This document shows, one piece after another, positions 17,270 to 26,130 of a stretch of DNA of 56,283 nucleotides. The stretch spans positions 1 to 56,283 of the forward strand of contig JAUVZJ010000007.1 in NCBI GenBank assembly GCA_030602585.1. Direction: 5' to 3'. The DNA is from Candidatus Methanophagales archaeon (GTDB taxonomy: Archaea; Halobacteriota; Syntropharchaeia; Alkanophagales; Methanospirareceae). Within the stretch, counting starts at the first letter, position 1; each line of letters opens with the position of its first letter. The notes below the pieces were generated by a model. That model searched no databases. It was given only the letters and a program-made list of their open reading frames with translations, and was not told the DNA's origin. The translations under genes and the position numbers were made by a program.

Positions 17270-18825
17270 TAGAGCAGTTAGAGGAGGAAGGATTGGTAAG
17301 AAGTGGTGGGGAAAGGATAAGAAAGAGTAAAAACACGAGGAGCTATTATTATGAAAATCTTTCGATGATACCGGATGAGCGGAAATACGAGGTATATGAT
17401 ATAGTGAGCGGGAAGCTAATCTGCATGCTGGATGAACGATTTGTGCTGAATTTCGCGGCTCCTGATGCTTTATTTGTTGCAAAAGGCGAGACATGGCGAA
17501 TAGTGGACGCAGGTTTAGAGGAAGAGGGAGAGCGAATAAAAGTGGAGCCGGGAGTGAAAAAGGAGGGTGAGATACCGAATTGGGAAGGCGAGGAAATACC
17601 CGTTCCTTTTGAGATTGCGCAGGAAGTGGGTAATTTAAGAGCTAAAATCGCTTCTTTTATCGCTTCGAATGGTAGGATTTCGGATTTAGAGGAGGAGTTG
17701 AAGCAGGAATATAGTATATCCGATTGCTTTAAGACGCTCATAGAATTGATAAAAAAGCAAATTGAGGAAAAGTATCCGGTGCCAACGGCAAAGGAAGTGG
17801 TTGTGGAAACCACGAAAGACGAAAAAGAGGTGGTAATAAACGCATGCTTTGGGCATCTTGTAAACGAGACGTTTGGGAGACTGATAATAGCTCTACTCGG
17901 CGCCAGGCTCGGCACGGATATTTCCCTGGAAATAGACCCTTATCGGATAAAACTGAAATCCGGGAGAAGGATGGGTAAAGAAGCATTGATGCAGACGTTA
18001 CACTCAATCGAGCCTGAATTTGTCCGGTTGATAATAGAGAGAACACTGAAGAATTCTTTTTTGTTTAAATGGGAGCTGTTGAACGTGGCGAAAAGATTCG
18101 GTGCGCTGCGTAGGGACTTTGATAGGAAACAGATTTCCGCAGATAAACTGGTAAGATTATTCTCGGGGACGCCGATATACGAAGAGACGATAAACGAGAT
18201 TTTCGGTGATAAGCTGGACGTGGAACGGATGGAAGAGGTAGTGAGGGGTATAAAATCGGGCGAGATAAAAGTCTGTTTTTCCTCACACGGGTTAAGTCCT
18301 ATTAGCGCTTCCGGGTATCTGGGATGGCGGGACGTGTTAGCAACGGAGCGAGACGAGGGTTTGATTATAGATGCGCTCAGGAATAGAATAATGAACGACC
18401 GCGTGATTTTATTTTGTGTTAATTGCAAGAAGTGGGAATCGCTCAGGCGTGTGAAGACGATTATTGAACTCGGAGCGGAATCGCTTGTTTGTCCGTTTTG
18501 CAATTCGGGCTTGATTGCCGCACTAAAACCGTGGGAGAAGGAGGAGATTAAGATTGTGAAGAGGAGTGGCGTAGGTCTTGAGAATGGAGATAAAAAGAAG
18601 GAGAAAGAGAATGAAGAGCGTGTGAAAAGGGTGTATCGGAATGCAAATCTGGTTTTGTCGCACGGTGTTCTCGCGGTGATTGCGCTTGCGGCTCGCGGTA
18701 TAGGTCCGGAAGTGGCATCGAGAATAATAAAGAGGTCTAAGAGCGCAGATGTGGAGCATGAGCTTTATCGTTATATATTGGAGGAGGAGCGGAGATATAC
18801 GAGGACGAAGCGGTTTTGGGAATAG
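17257..18825 (+). CDS. lhr: Lhr-type helicase, C-terminal part (frameshifted)
   Basis: The frame encodes 522 residues: the winged-helix end and the Lhr-core C-terminal domain. A four-cysteine zinc-like site (CVNCKKW...CPFCNSG) lies near residues 385-415. The ATG at 17257 has no ribosome-binding site and overlaps the previous frame by 13 bases, so it is not a natural start. This half continues the helicase at 15950-17269 after a two-base slip. Without a frameshift correction it would lack any ATPase motor. Confidence 0.8.
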   Translation: MVRVIEQLEEEGLVRSGGERIRKSKNTRSYYYENLSMIPDERKYEVYDIVSGKLICMLDERFVLNFAAPDALFVAKGETWRIVDAGLEEEGERIKVEPGVKKEGEIPNWEGEEIPVPFEIAQEVGNLRAKIASFIASNGRISDLEEELKQEYSISDCFKTLIELIKKQIEEKYPVPTAKEVVVETTKDEKEVVINACFGHLVNETFGRLIIALLGARLGTDISLEIDPYRIKLKSGRRMGKEALMQTLHSIEPEFVRLIIERTLKNSFLFKWELLNVAKRFGALRRDFDRKQISADKLVRLFSGTPIYEETINEIFGDKLDVERMEEVVRGIKSGEIKVCFSSHGLSPISASGYLGWRDVLATERDEGLIIDALRNRIMNDRVILFCVNCKKWESLRRVKTIIELGAESLVCPFCNSGLIAALKPWEKEEIKIVKRSGVGLENGDKKKEKENEERVKRVYRNANLVLSHGVLAVIALAARGIGPEVASRIIKRSKSADVEHELYRYILEEERRYTRTKRFWE

Positions 18826-18837
18826 TTGAGTAAGGTT

Positions 18838-19305
18838 TCACTTCACCCCTCCTTTTATAGATTTCTCCAGAGCTTTCATCATCCTGCTCTTCCCTTTCAA
18901 ATCCTTTAATAGCCTTTCAAATTTATCAATGTTTATGTTTATCATCTTATGTAACCGTTCACCATCGTCAGGCAAATTATACTTCTTTATATCCATTTCT
19001 GCCTCCTTTGTGGCTTTTAACACCCACTCCTCCAGTCTGGGACATAGAACGATTAAATCATTGTTATTGGAGTTATCATTCAATATCTTAAACCCGTAAT
19101 TCGATACATTTTCCCTCACCTGTAATTTTTTCAAATAGGGAGGTTGGACGCTGAAGGGGTCTTCATCTACCAATCCCTTCCAATTTTCTCGTTTCTCTAA
19201 TTGTTTACAAACCTCAGGCTTTCCTCCTAAATGAATAATCTCCTTCTTTCGTATTCCTAAAGTGTTTACCAAAGCAGAATCAGGTTTGCACTCAGTATAG
19301 ATCAT
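18838..19305 (-). CDS. Small TOPRIM-like protein partnered with an AAA ATPase
   Basis: A 155-residue protein with no firmly recognised family. It starts YTECKPDSALVNTLG and carries GLVDEDPF near residue 46. An early Glu followed by a DxD in a hydrophobic strand is the pattern of TOPRIM nuclease domains. The C-terminal half is helical and basic. Its start overlaps the stop of the AAA ATPase gene as ATGA, so the two proteins are made together. AAA plus TOPRIM partners are known from OLD, Gabija and PARIS-type defence. That analogy is inference. Confidence 0.5.
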   Translation of the reverse strand: MIYTECKPDSALVNTLGIRKKEIIHLGGKPEVCKQLEKRENWKGLVDEDPFSVQPPYLKKLQVRENVSNYGFKILNDNSNNNDLIVLCPRLEEWVLKATKEAEMDIKKYNLPDDGERLHKMININIDKFERLLKDLKGKSRMMKALEKSIKGGVK

Positions 19306-20270
19306 TCCTGCACTTCCAAGAATCTTTCGATATTGAAAAAGACATCTATACCCAAATCCATTATTTCTTCCAGTTCCTTCTCACTCAAGAGCTTTACTTT
19401 CGTTTGGTAGTCTTCAAAATATGTTATGAAAATGCCGATGTCGTCTTTGTGAGCTTTTTCGAGGATTGAAAGGAGGAGATACGGATTGTGCGTTGCAATG
19501 AAATACTGATTGTTCGTTTTATCTAAAGCTATCCTCTCAGCGAGAAATTTTGTGTAATAGGGGAACGCATGAGCTTCTGGCTCTTCAAATACGATTACAG
19601 AATCCTTGTTCGTTTCGATTGCAACGAGGTAGAAGATAATTCTCTGGAGCGTATCAGAAACCAAGGAATAAGGATAAGAGATTATTATGTCCTCGATTTC
19701 CTTTTGCACTTCCATTTTATTCTCTTGCGGTTTAAGAACAACTTTAAGTCCATATGTATCAAATATTTGCTTCAATAGTTTCCTTAGTTCTTTATGGGTC
19801 ATAAGGATAACTAAAAGATTATCTCCAGAAGGAGGACGGAGAAAATCGTGTTCTTTACTTGGGAAATCTTCTCTTACTTTAAATCTGTAAAACTTGAACA
19901 GTTTGAGTTCGTGCAACCCGGTCCAAGACCCTCCAGCATCGTAACCGTAGTCAAAAACCCTCTTCTTTTCATTGTAAATTCCAATGAAACGTCCTTCTTC
20001 AAATTCCACTTGAAAAGCATTTTCATCAAACTTTATTTCTATCTTATCTTCTATGTCTTCATTATAGAATATATTGCTCATGCTCTCAAATCTGAAAAAA
20101 TCTTCAAAAGACGCAGGAGGTCTGTAAGGCAGATGAGAAAGCAGCCCAAACGTTTCCAAAATATTAGACTTCCCGGTATTTGGCTCTCCTATAAATATAT
20201 TTATCCTCTTACAATCCAGTTTCAAATGTTTTATTGACTTAAAGTTCTCAATTTCCAGGTTCTTTATCAT
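19302..20270 (-). CDS. AAA_15/AAA_21-type ATPase (OLD/PARIS-like)
   Basis: A 322-residue ATPase of the SMC/ABC-like class. It starts IKNLEIENFKSIKHL and has Walker A GEPNTGKSN near residue 28. A predicted signature-region strand precedes Walker B VIVFEEPEAHAF near residue 223, followed by the H-loop YFIATHNPYLL. There is no long coiled coil and no fused nuclease; the nuclease-like function may be the overlapping TOPRIM-like gene. It has a GGAGG site. It follows the type I restriction genes with a gap of about 60 bases, and a defence role is likely but not shown. Confidence 0.75.
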   Translation of the reverse strand: MIKNLEIENFKSIKHLKLDCKRINIFIGEPNTGKSNILETFGLLSHLPYRPPASFEDFFRFESMSNIFYNEDIEDKIEIKFDENAFQVEFEEGRFIGIYNEKKRVFDYGYDAGGSWTGLHELKLFKFYRFKVREDFPSKEHDFLRPPSGDNLLVILMTHKELRKLLKQIFDTYGLKVVLKPQENKMEVQKEIEDIIISYPYSLVSDTLQRIIFYLVAIETNKDSVIVFEEPEAHAFPYYTKFLAERIALDKTNNQYFIATHNPYLLLSILEKAHKDDIGIFITYFEDYQTKVKLLSEKELEEIMDLGIDVFFNIERFLEVQE

Positions 20271-20330
20271 TCAAACAACCTCCTTTGTATAGTTCTTTGT
20301 TTCACCACACTTATTAACTTTTTTCCCCAC

Positions 20331-20723
20331 TTAAATAATCTTCGACAACAAGCCTGAGCAAGAAGCAAGTTTAGAATGCAACTCTTCCCAATCCGGTAAA
20401 TAAGCGGATAACAAAACCTTAAATGTTTTTCCGTGATTTGGCACTATCAGATGCAACAATTCGTGAAGGATTGCATATTCAACGATTTCCCTTGGTAACC
20501 GTGTCAACTCGCTATTGATGGTTAGATTACCTCTTGAGGAGCACGAACACCATTTATTTCTCATTCTCCTTATCTGTATCCGATTTGGATTCACATTTAA
20601 TTTTTCTTGCCATGCATCAACAATATCCACTAAATCGCTTTTGTTTAATGGCTGAGCGATTGCAAACCGCTTTTCATTCCCAATCTCTGCGAATCCGCTT
20701 TGTTTTTCAATCTTTACCTCCAT
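20331..20723 (-). CDS. DUF45/YgjP-like zinc metallopeptidase
   Basis: A 130-residue protein with the HELLHL zinc motif (AILHELLHLIVPNHGKTF), including the downstream His typical of YgjP/SprT-like DUF45 peptidases. A conserved WCSCSSRGN segment precedes it. The family is often encoded beside type I restriction subunits, as here. The start overlaps the hsdR stop (TAATG), so it is part of the restriction operon. Its substrate is unknown; turnover of HsdR is an appealing guess. Confidence 0.8.
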   Translation of the reverse strand: MEVKIEKQSGFAEIGNEKRFAIAQPLNKSDLVDIVDAWQEKLNVNPNRIQIRRMRNKWCSCSSRGNLTINSELTRLPREIVEYAILHELLHLIVPNHGKTFKVLLSAYLPDWEELHSKLASCSGLLSKII

Positions 20724-23635
20724 TATCTCCCTCCAACTAATATCCTGTGCATTTTGAGGATATTATCCACCATCTCGCTTAACTTACGAGTGATATATGG
20801 CGTGTCTTCTTCTATTCCTCTCGCTTTTTGATGTTGCAGTATCCTGTAAAGGCGCATTCTTAATTCCCGTTCAATCTTTTCATTATAGAGCCATTCGCGG
20901 TGTTTCTCTATCCCACTGCAAATTCGTTTTGCCATCACATCTGGATTATCCACGCCATAACTTCTGAGAATCCAAAATATGCTAAACGCTTCTTTACTGA
21001 GCCCTGATTCTTCCTGCTCTTCTTTTGATGCTGCAATTTCTTCTGCTAATTTTGCCAGGTCGCTAAGTGCGGATTCGACACTACTCTGCCGTTCTCTTAA
21101 TTGATTAATAATTTCTTCGATTTTATCCGAGATGGAAATCAAAAATGGCTGCCCCTCTTTGTTCTCATCTATGTAAATGACCAGACTTCGGTGTAAATTC
21201 GAGATTTTCACCCTTTCGGATAACTTATCTGCTTTTACCAAATTTGCTATGTCTTTGTTAATTTCATACACAGGCAGCGAGTCAGCTATGTTTTTCAGTT
21301 CTACGCTACTTTTTATCAACTCCTCTGTTTTCTTGAGTATATCCCGATGTATCCTTTTTCTCTCTGCCTCGGGATTAAATGTGTTGTAAATGATTTTGTA
21401 AACTTGAAGGAGCAACTGGTAGTCCTTTATATAATCGCGGAGGAATTCATCGGGTGAAAGAATCTCATATATTTCCTGGATTTGTTTGAATACCTTTATA
21501 AATCCGGTCCTTCTTTCTTCATCGAAGAAGTAGTCTATGATGTTGGTTACTCTCTTTTTCTCATCTTCAATATCTGCCTGGCTAAGAATCTCTTTCGCTT
21601 GCTCCATCAAATCCTCAAATCGCTTTTTTAACAGCTCAATATCGAGTAATCCTCTGCTAACATCCTTTGAGTCGAAAGCGAGGGCTCTCTGTAGATTTTC
21701 AAAAATGCCGATATAATCCACAACCATGCCGCATGTTTTCGCCTCATAAGGTCTATTTACGCGTGCAATAGCCTGGAGCAAGGTGTGGTCTTTAAGTGGT
21801 TTATCCAGATACATCGCATAAAGTATCGGAGCGTCATAGCCGGTTAGCAGCTTTTCTGTAACAATTAAGATTTTTGGCATTTCCTCTGGCGACTTAAAAG
21901 CCTTTCTTATGGTCTTCTCCTCTTCCTCGCTGATGTGATATTTTCTTAAAAGTTCCTTATCCCTATGGTCGCCTGTATAAACCACTTTCGTGTATTCAGG
22001 AGGGAGATACTTGTCTATTGCCTCTTTATACATTGCACATGCTTCCCTGTCCACAGCGACGATGAACGCTTTAAAGCCTAAAGGTTCGATAAATTTACTG
22101 TAATGCTCTGCGATGTGCTTTGCGATTTTGTCTATTCTGTCGTAGGATTTCAAAACCGCCTTTAACTTCTTTGCACTCTCTATAATCCTGTTTACACCCT
22201 CTATGCTTGCCACACCTTCCTCCTCCACGACTTTAAAGAATTCTTCTTCAAGCGTGTTTTCATCAACGTGCAAATCCGTTGGAGTAAGAGTATAATAAAG
22301 CGGCACTGTTGTTTTATCCTCTATGGACTCATCTATGGAATATTTATCGAGGTAGGGTTCTTCCGGATAGCCGAAAGTGACAAAAGTTCCTCTTCCTATT
22401 TTACCACGGTCAATGGGTGTGCCAGTAAATCCAAAATAAAAGGCATTGGGCAGAGCACCGTGCATATAGTTGCCAAGGTCTCCTTCCTGGCTACGATGCG
22501 CTTCGTCTATGAGAATAATAATGTTCTTTCTTTCGTTTATATGCTTGGGTATTCCCTCAAATTTGTGGATAATGGTAATGATAAGCCCCCGATAGTCAGA
22601 AGCGAGGAGTTCCCGCAGATGCTCTTTACTCTCCGCACGAACAACATTTGGGAATCCAAAAGCCTCGAAATTCTGGTATATTTGAGATTCTAATTCTATT
22701 CTATCAACAACCACTAATATAGTGGGATTTTCCAGCTCTGGCGATTCTCTCAGCTTCTTTGCGGAAACAATCATGGTTAGTGTTTTGTAAGCGCCCTGAG
22801 TATGCCAGATAAGCCCTTTGTTTTTCTCCGTAGTCAAAACTCTCTTCAGGATTTTGTCTATCGTTCTTCGCTGATGCTGTTTTAAAATGTATTTCTTAAC
22901 CTCGTCATCAATACTTAAAGATACGGTATAATCCTCTAAAGTTTTTAATACTTCCTCAGAATCAAGAAAAGTCTTTATTTGATTCTCAAGTTTATACCCG
23001 TTCTCAGTCTTCCACCGGTAAAAGGTCTTGGATTCGTATTTCCATGTGGGACCATAGTAAAGCCTTATGCCATCGGAAGTCGCATAGAATTGGAGGAATT
23101 TGAAAAGTTCAGGTAAATCTTCGTTATAGATTTTCAGTTGTGAAAAAGCCGCTTCTTCTGCCTCTTCTACCACCGGGCTTTTTGTTTCTATAATTCCAAT
23201 TGGCAAGCCGTTAAGGAAAAGAACAATATCCGCTCGTCTCTTATTCTTGTCCTCGAACCAGAACTCTTTTGTGATGCTGAAACGGTTATTTCCTGGATTA
23301 TTGTAGTCCACAAGCTTAATGTTTCTTTCCCTTCGTTCTTTCTCCACATAAACGGTCTTTTTTCCTCGCAAATAACTCAGGAATTCTTCGTTACCTTGAA
23401 GATTCGCAGGTAATAACTTTAGCCTTCTTATGATTTCATCAACGTTTTCATCTGTGATTATTCCTCTGTTGAGTTCTTCGAGTTTTTCTTTAACGATAGG
23501 GATTAGAAGCGGTTCTTTAATATCGTATGCTCTAAGGTTCTGGATGTCGTTAGGTGGTAAGTATTCCCAGCCGATGGACTTGAGGTAATCAATTATTCTG
23601 TCCTGCACGTCTGTTCTTTCGGATATTAGCCTCAT
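20723..23635 (-). CDS. hsdR: Type I restriction enzyme R subunit
   Basis: About 970 residues. The N-terminal nuclease domain has RRADIVLFLNGLPIGIIETKSP, containing the D...ExK catalytic signature. The translocase motor has motif II IDEAHRSQ and motif III GFTGTP. The Walker A region reads WHTQGAYKTLT instead of the usual TQGSGKT, so the last glycine of the P-loop is replaced by Tyr. The C-terminal helical domain would dock on HsdM. The ATG at 23635 is preferred to a TTG at 23653 because GGAG lies at the right distance. It cuts DNA unmodified at sites read by HsdS. Confidence 0.9.
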   Translation of the reverse strand: MRLISERTDVQDRIIDYLKSIGWEYLPPNDIQNLRAYDIKEPLLIPIVKEKLEELNRGIITDENVDEIIRRLKLLPANLQGNEEFLSYLRGKKTVYVEKERRERNIKLVDYNNPGNNRFSITKEFWFEDKNKRRADIVLFLNGLPIGIIETKSPVVEEAEEAAFSQLKIYNEDLPELFKFLQFYATSDGIRLYYGPTWKYESKTFYRWKTENGYKLENQIKTFLDSEEVLKTLEDYTVSLSIDDEVKKYILKQHQRRTIDKILKRVLTTEKNKGLIWHTQGAYKTLTMIVSAKKLRESPELENPTILVVVDRIELESQIYQNFEAFGFPNVVRAESKEHLRELLASDYRGLIITIIHKFEGIPKHINERKNIIILIDEAHRSQEGDLGNYMHGALPNAFYFGFTGTPIDRGKIGRGTFVTFGYPEEPYLDKYSIDESIEDKTTVPLYYTLTPTDLHVDENTLEEEFFKVVEEEGVASIEGVNRIIESAKKLKAVLKSYDRIDKIAKHIAEHYSKFIEPLGFKAFIVAVDREACAMYKEAIDKYLPPEYTKVVYTGDHRDKELLRKYHISEEEEKTIRKAFKSPEEMPKILIVTEKLLTGYDAPILYAMYLDKPLKDHTLLQAIARVNRPYEAKTCGMVVDYIGIFENLQRALAFDSKDVSRGLLDIELLKKRFEDLMEQAKEILSQADIEDEKKRVTNIIDYFFDEERRTGFIKVFKQIQEIYEILSPDEFLRDYIKDYQLLLQVYKIIYNTFNPEAERKRIHRDILKKTEELIKSSVELKNIADSLPVYEINKDIANLVKADKLSERVKISNLHRSLVIYIDENKEGQPFLISISDKIEEIINQLRERQSSVESALSDLAKLAEEIAASKEEQEESGLSKEAFSIFWILRSYGVDNPDVMAKRICSGIEKHREWLYNEKIERELRMRLYRILQHQKARGIEEDTPYITRKLSEMVDNILKMHRILVGGR

Positions 23636-23933
23636 ATTCCACACTCCTTTCAATCCTTTCCCTCACTTCTTTTATTCTAATGCTCTTAACTCCTTCCCGA
23701 GTCAGCAAATCTACCTTTTTATCAAATAAACCTTCAAGGAAGAATACGAGATTTATGAAATTATTATAACTTTTCCCCCCCTCCTCGAACTCCACAACAA
23801 AATCGAGGTCGCTTCCTTCCTTCTGCTCACCTCTCACAAAAGAGCCAAAAATCCCTATCCTTTTTACGCCATATTTTTTTATCTTTTCATTATTCTCTTC
23901 AATCTTCCTCAATATCTCCTCTTTCGTGAGCAT
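23589..23933 (-). CDS. MNT-type nucleotidyltransferase, putative antitoxin
   Basis: About 114 residues with the minimal nucleotidyltransferase signature GSFVRGEQKEGSDLDF. Such proteins usually pair with HEPN toxins; none is seen here. The start at 23933 has GGGGAG upstream, and the 3' end overlaps hsdR by 47 bases. It follows a second, frameshifted nucleotidyltransferase gene. Placement within the restriction operon suggests regulation or AMPylation of a partner, but no target can be named. Confidence 0.7.
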   Translation of the reverse strand: MLTKEEILRKIEENNEKIKKYGVKRIGIFGSFVRGEQKEGSDLDFVVEFEEGGKSYNNFINLVFFLEGLFDKKVDLLTREGVKSIRIKEVRERIERSVEYEANIRKNRRAGQNN

Positions 23934-23938
23934 TTTTT

Positions 23939-24255
23939 TTACTCCCCTTCCAAACTTTTCCATAATATTCCTTCTTTTAATACTTTTTCTCTGAATTCTC
24001 TGGACGTTTGAGAAAGGTCAACTATATCCACTTTATAAGGTATGTTTGAGTTCTCCACTTTTTCCCTTAACAGAATGAGCTCTTTCTTGTTTATCTTGCC
24101 CCAGGAAGTATTCCTATGTCTATGTCCGAGATTTTAGCGTAGTCGCCTCTTGCCCTTGAGCCAAATAAGACTATTTTTACGTCACTATCTTTAAAGGTGT
24201 CCTTTATCATATCTTCAAGCAGTGTTAATGCTTTTTCATATACGGTTGGGTTCAT
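23939..24255 (-). pseudogene. MNT-type nucleotidyltransferase, frameshifted
   Basis: From the ATG at 24255 the frame reads MNPTVYEKALTLLEDM and includes the motif FGSRARGDYAKISDIDIG, then stops after ILPGAR. The next frame continues as KINKKELILLREKV to a normal family end at 23939. About one base has been lost near the junction (around 24100). The product would otherwise be a standard 105-residue nucleotidyltransferase. A sequencing error is the alternative. Confidence 0.7.
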
Positions 24256-24316
24256 TGCTTATCGTTTATATTTCTATTTATTACTATGTAGATTCTAATC
24301 GGTTCTATACCTCTTC

Positions 24317-24550
24317 TTAATAAGCAACCACTTCTTCGCTTACAATCTGTGCCAATTGTTTTGCAAGAGGCTTTGCTAATAATTTTGTAATGCCTGATAT
24401 TTCTACACCTACCACTTGCTTACGTTCATCATATTCCACACGCACACCTTCTTCTATCTCTTCCGAATCCACTGAAACACCCTCTTTTAGTGAGATATAC
24501 AGTATGTCTTCCTCTTCATCAAACCATATTTTTATTTTACCTTTACCCAT
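24317..24550 (-). CDS. DUF2283 family protein, putative antitoxin
   Basis: A 77-residue DUF2283 protein: IKIWFDEEEDILYISL near the start, an acidic middle and a C-terminal hydrophobic tail. It overlaps the DUF4258 gene before it by 19 bases. The same arrangement occurs at 2855-3381. Probably the antitoxin half of a pair nested in the restriction operon. Confidence 0.75.
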   Translation of the reverse strand: MGKGKIKIWFDEEEDILYISLKEGVSVDSEEIEEGVRVEYDERKQVVGVEISGITKLLAKPLAKQLAQIVSEEVVAY

Positions 24551-24822
24551 CTCACACCCTCCTTTCTTCTGATCTCACGCGTTATGTCTCTACAAGGATA
24601 TACTGTTATGACCTTTATTTTATCGTTTTCCTTCACATAAGGGACCACAAGATTTGTTGGGATATTTGCAATTTTAACCTCTGCGATTGCTATCATAGTC
24701 TTTGCAAGTAAATCATAATAGATAAAGTTTGGCTCCGTCAACACTTTCTCCACCATATTAACATCTAATGTTCGCTCTTTAAGTTTTCTAACTGCATGCT
24801 TTGAAAATGTTGGCTCTACCAT
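24532..24822 (-). CDS. DUF4258 family protein, putative toxin
   Basis: A 96-residue protein starting FSKHAVRKLKERTLDVNMVEKVL, the usual helix of DUF4258. It continues with a strand-rich middle (LVVPYVKENDKIKVITVYP). Members resemble BECR-fold RNases and are often paired with DUF2283 or YgiT proteins. Its start overlaps the hsdS stop (TAATG). Activity is inferred from family context only. Confidence 0.7.
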   Translation of the reverse strand: MVEPTFSKHAVRKLKERTLDVNMVEKVLTEPNFIYYDLLAKTMIAIAEVKIANIPTNLVVPYVKENDKIKVITVYPCRDITREIRRKEGVRWVKVK

Positions 24823-26129
24823 TATATATCCACATCCTTTAGCCTTATTTCCCCACTCATCAATTTATGAAGCATTGTTTTGAAAAGTTCTTTAAGCGTG
24901 GTTTTTCTTCTTTCTTCTATCTCTATCTTTTTATCTACGGTGTTCAAGATGTGTGCGATTTGTTGTTGTTCGGAGAGAGGGGGGAGGGGGATTAAGGTAT
25001 TTTCTACGGCTTCTTTTGGGACTCTTTTTCTCCCAGTTGTCCCTTGCATTTTACCAGCTATCGCTTCTCTAACATCCGATTTGATTAGGAAATAAAATAA
25101 GAACAATTTATCTAATAGATTATTTCTTGGTTTTAGAGGGTAAACCTCTGTTGTGGCAAAAGCGAAATCGTAAGGGATATTTTCAACAATACCCTGTTTT
25201 CCATTTTCAAAGGAAGGTGTTATTTTAGATAAAAGAATATCTCCCTTCTCGCAATAAACTCCACTCGTAATTTCATTTGAACTTTTTAGAAGGCAGTCAT
25301 TTATGTAGAGTTTTTCAATGGGAATCATTTCCATAGGGATAAAAGGGATTTTCTTAAATTCTGACAGATTAAGTGTTCTCAGCTTTTTTGTAAAATCCAC
25401 CGCATCTCCCAGCCTCACCACATCCCAACTCTTTGGCACTCGTCCTATCTCAGTCTCTTCCTGCCTTTCTCCGTTCAGCCCTTCGGTGAATAACTTATGC
25501 AAGAGCGATTTTTTGAGTTTTCTCGTTGTGGTTATGATTTTATCCTGATGCTCTATTGCTCTCTGGATGGTGCTTAAAACCTTGGCGATTTGTTGTTGTT
25601 CGAGGAGAGGAGGCTTAGGAACAAGAAAGGATTTTAAGCGCCCTCTGGAAAGATTAGGTATAGTGGTTTTTATTCCTTCACCTGCGTACAGACCGAAAAG
25701 AAGAAATGCCGCTTGCATCCAATACATGTAAAATTCTGACCATACATCATCTACAGGTTTACGCAAGCGATGAATGTGATTTTGGTAGCCACAAACTTTT
25801 ATCTCTCCCTGCCACACAGCAGTTCGCCCTACATCACCTCCCTCACATACTAATAAATCACCATATTGTAAGCATAACTTTGTTATTTCCTCTTCTGTAA
25901 AATCCATATAATCCAATGTAGACAAATCTACGCTCCCCCACCGGACATTTACAGTACGAAGGAAGGGGTGTGGAGAAATTCCTAACCGATACTTTGGTGA
26001 CATAGCTTTTCCTTGTTGTAGATCAAACAAGTCTCCCAGTCTCACCACTTCCCAATCCTCAGGAATTAAGCCGATTTCGGTTTCTTTAAATTTTTCTTCC
26101 TGAGAGGAATCAGCAATTTTCTCCCGCAT
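24822..26129 (-). CDS. hsdS: Type I restriction enzyme specificity subunit
   Basis: About 435 residues with the two-repeat HsdS plan. Each half opens with a target-recognition domain beginning ETEIGLIPEDWEVVRLGD or ETEIGRVPKSWDVVRLGD. Each ends with a conserved helical region containing PPLLEQQQIAKVL or PPLSEQQQIAHIL. It reads the DNA target for HsdM and HsdR. The start at 26129 follows GGGGGG within the end of the upstream gene; an earlier ATG at 26204 is less likely. Confidence 0.93.
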   Translation of the reverse strand: MREKIADSSQEEKFKETEIGLIPEDWEVVRLGDLFDLQQGKAMSPKYRLGISPHPFLRTVNVRWGSVDLSTLDYMDFTEEEITKLCLQYGDLLVCEGGDVGRTAVWQGEIKVCGYQNHIHRLRKPVDDVWSEFYMYWMQAAFLLFGLYAGEGIKTTIPNLSRGRLKSFLVPKPPLLEQQQIAKVLSTIQRAIEHQDKIITTTRKLKKSLLHKLFTEGLNGERQEETEIGRVPKSWDVVRLGDAVDFTKKLRTLNLSEFKKIPFIPMEMIPIEKLYINDCLLKSSNEITSGVYCEKGDILLSKITPSFENGKQGIVENIPYDFAFATTEVYPLKPRNNLLDKLFLFYFLIKSDVREAIAGKMQGTTGRKRVPKEAVENTLIPLPPLSEQQQIAHILNTVDKKIEIEERRKTTLKELFKTMLHKLMSGEIRLKDVDI

Positions 26130-26130
26130 T

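Noticed and set aside
16226-18759. Antisense open frames within the Lhr gene
   Set aside because: Low-complexity translations that follow the codon bias of the helicase strand; none resembles a protein family.
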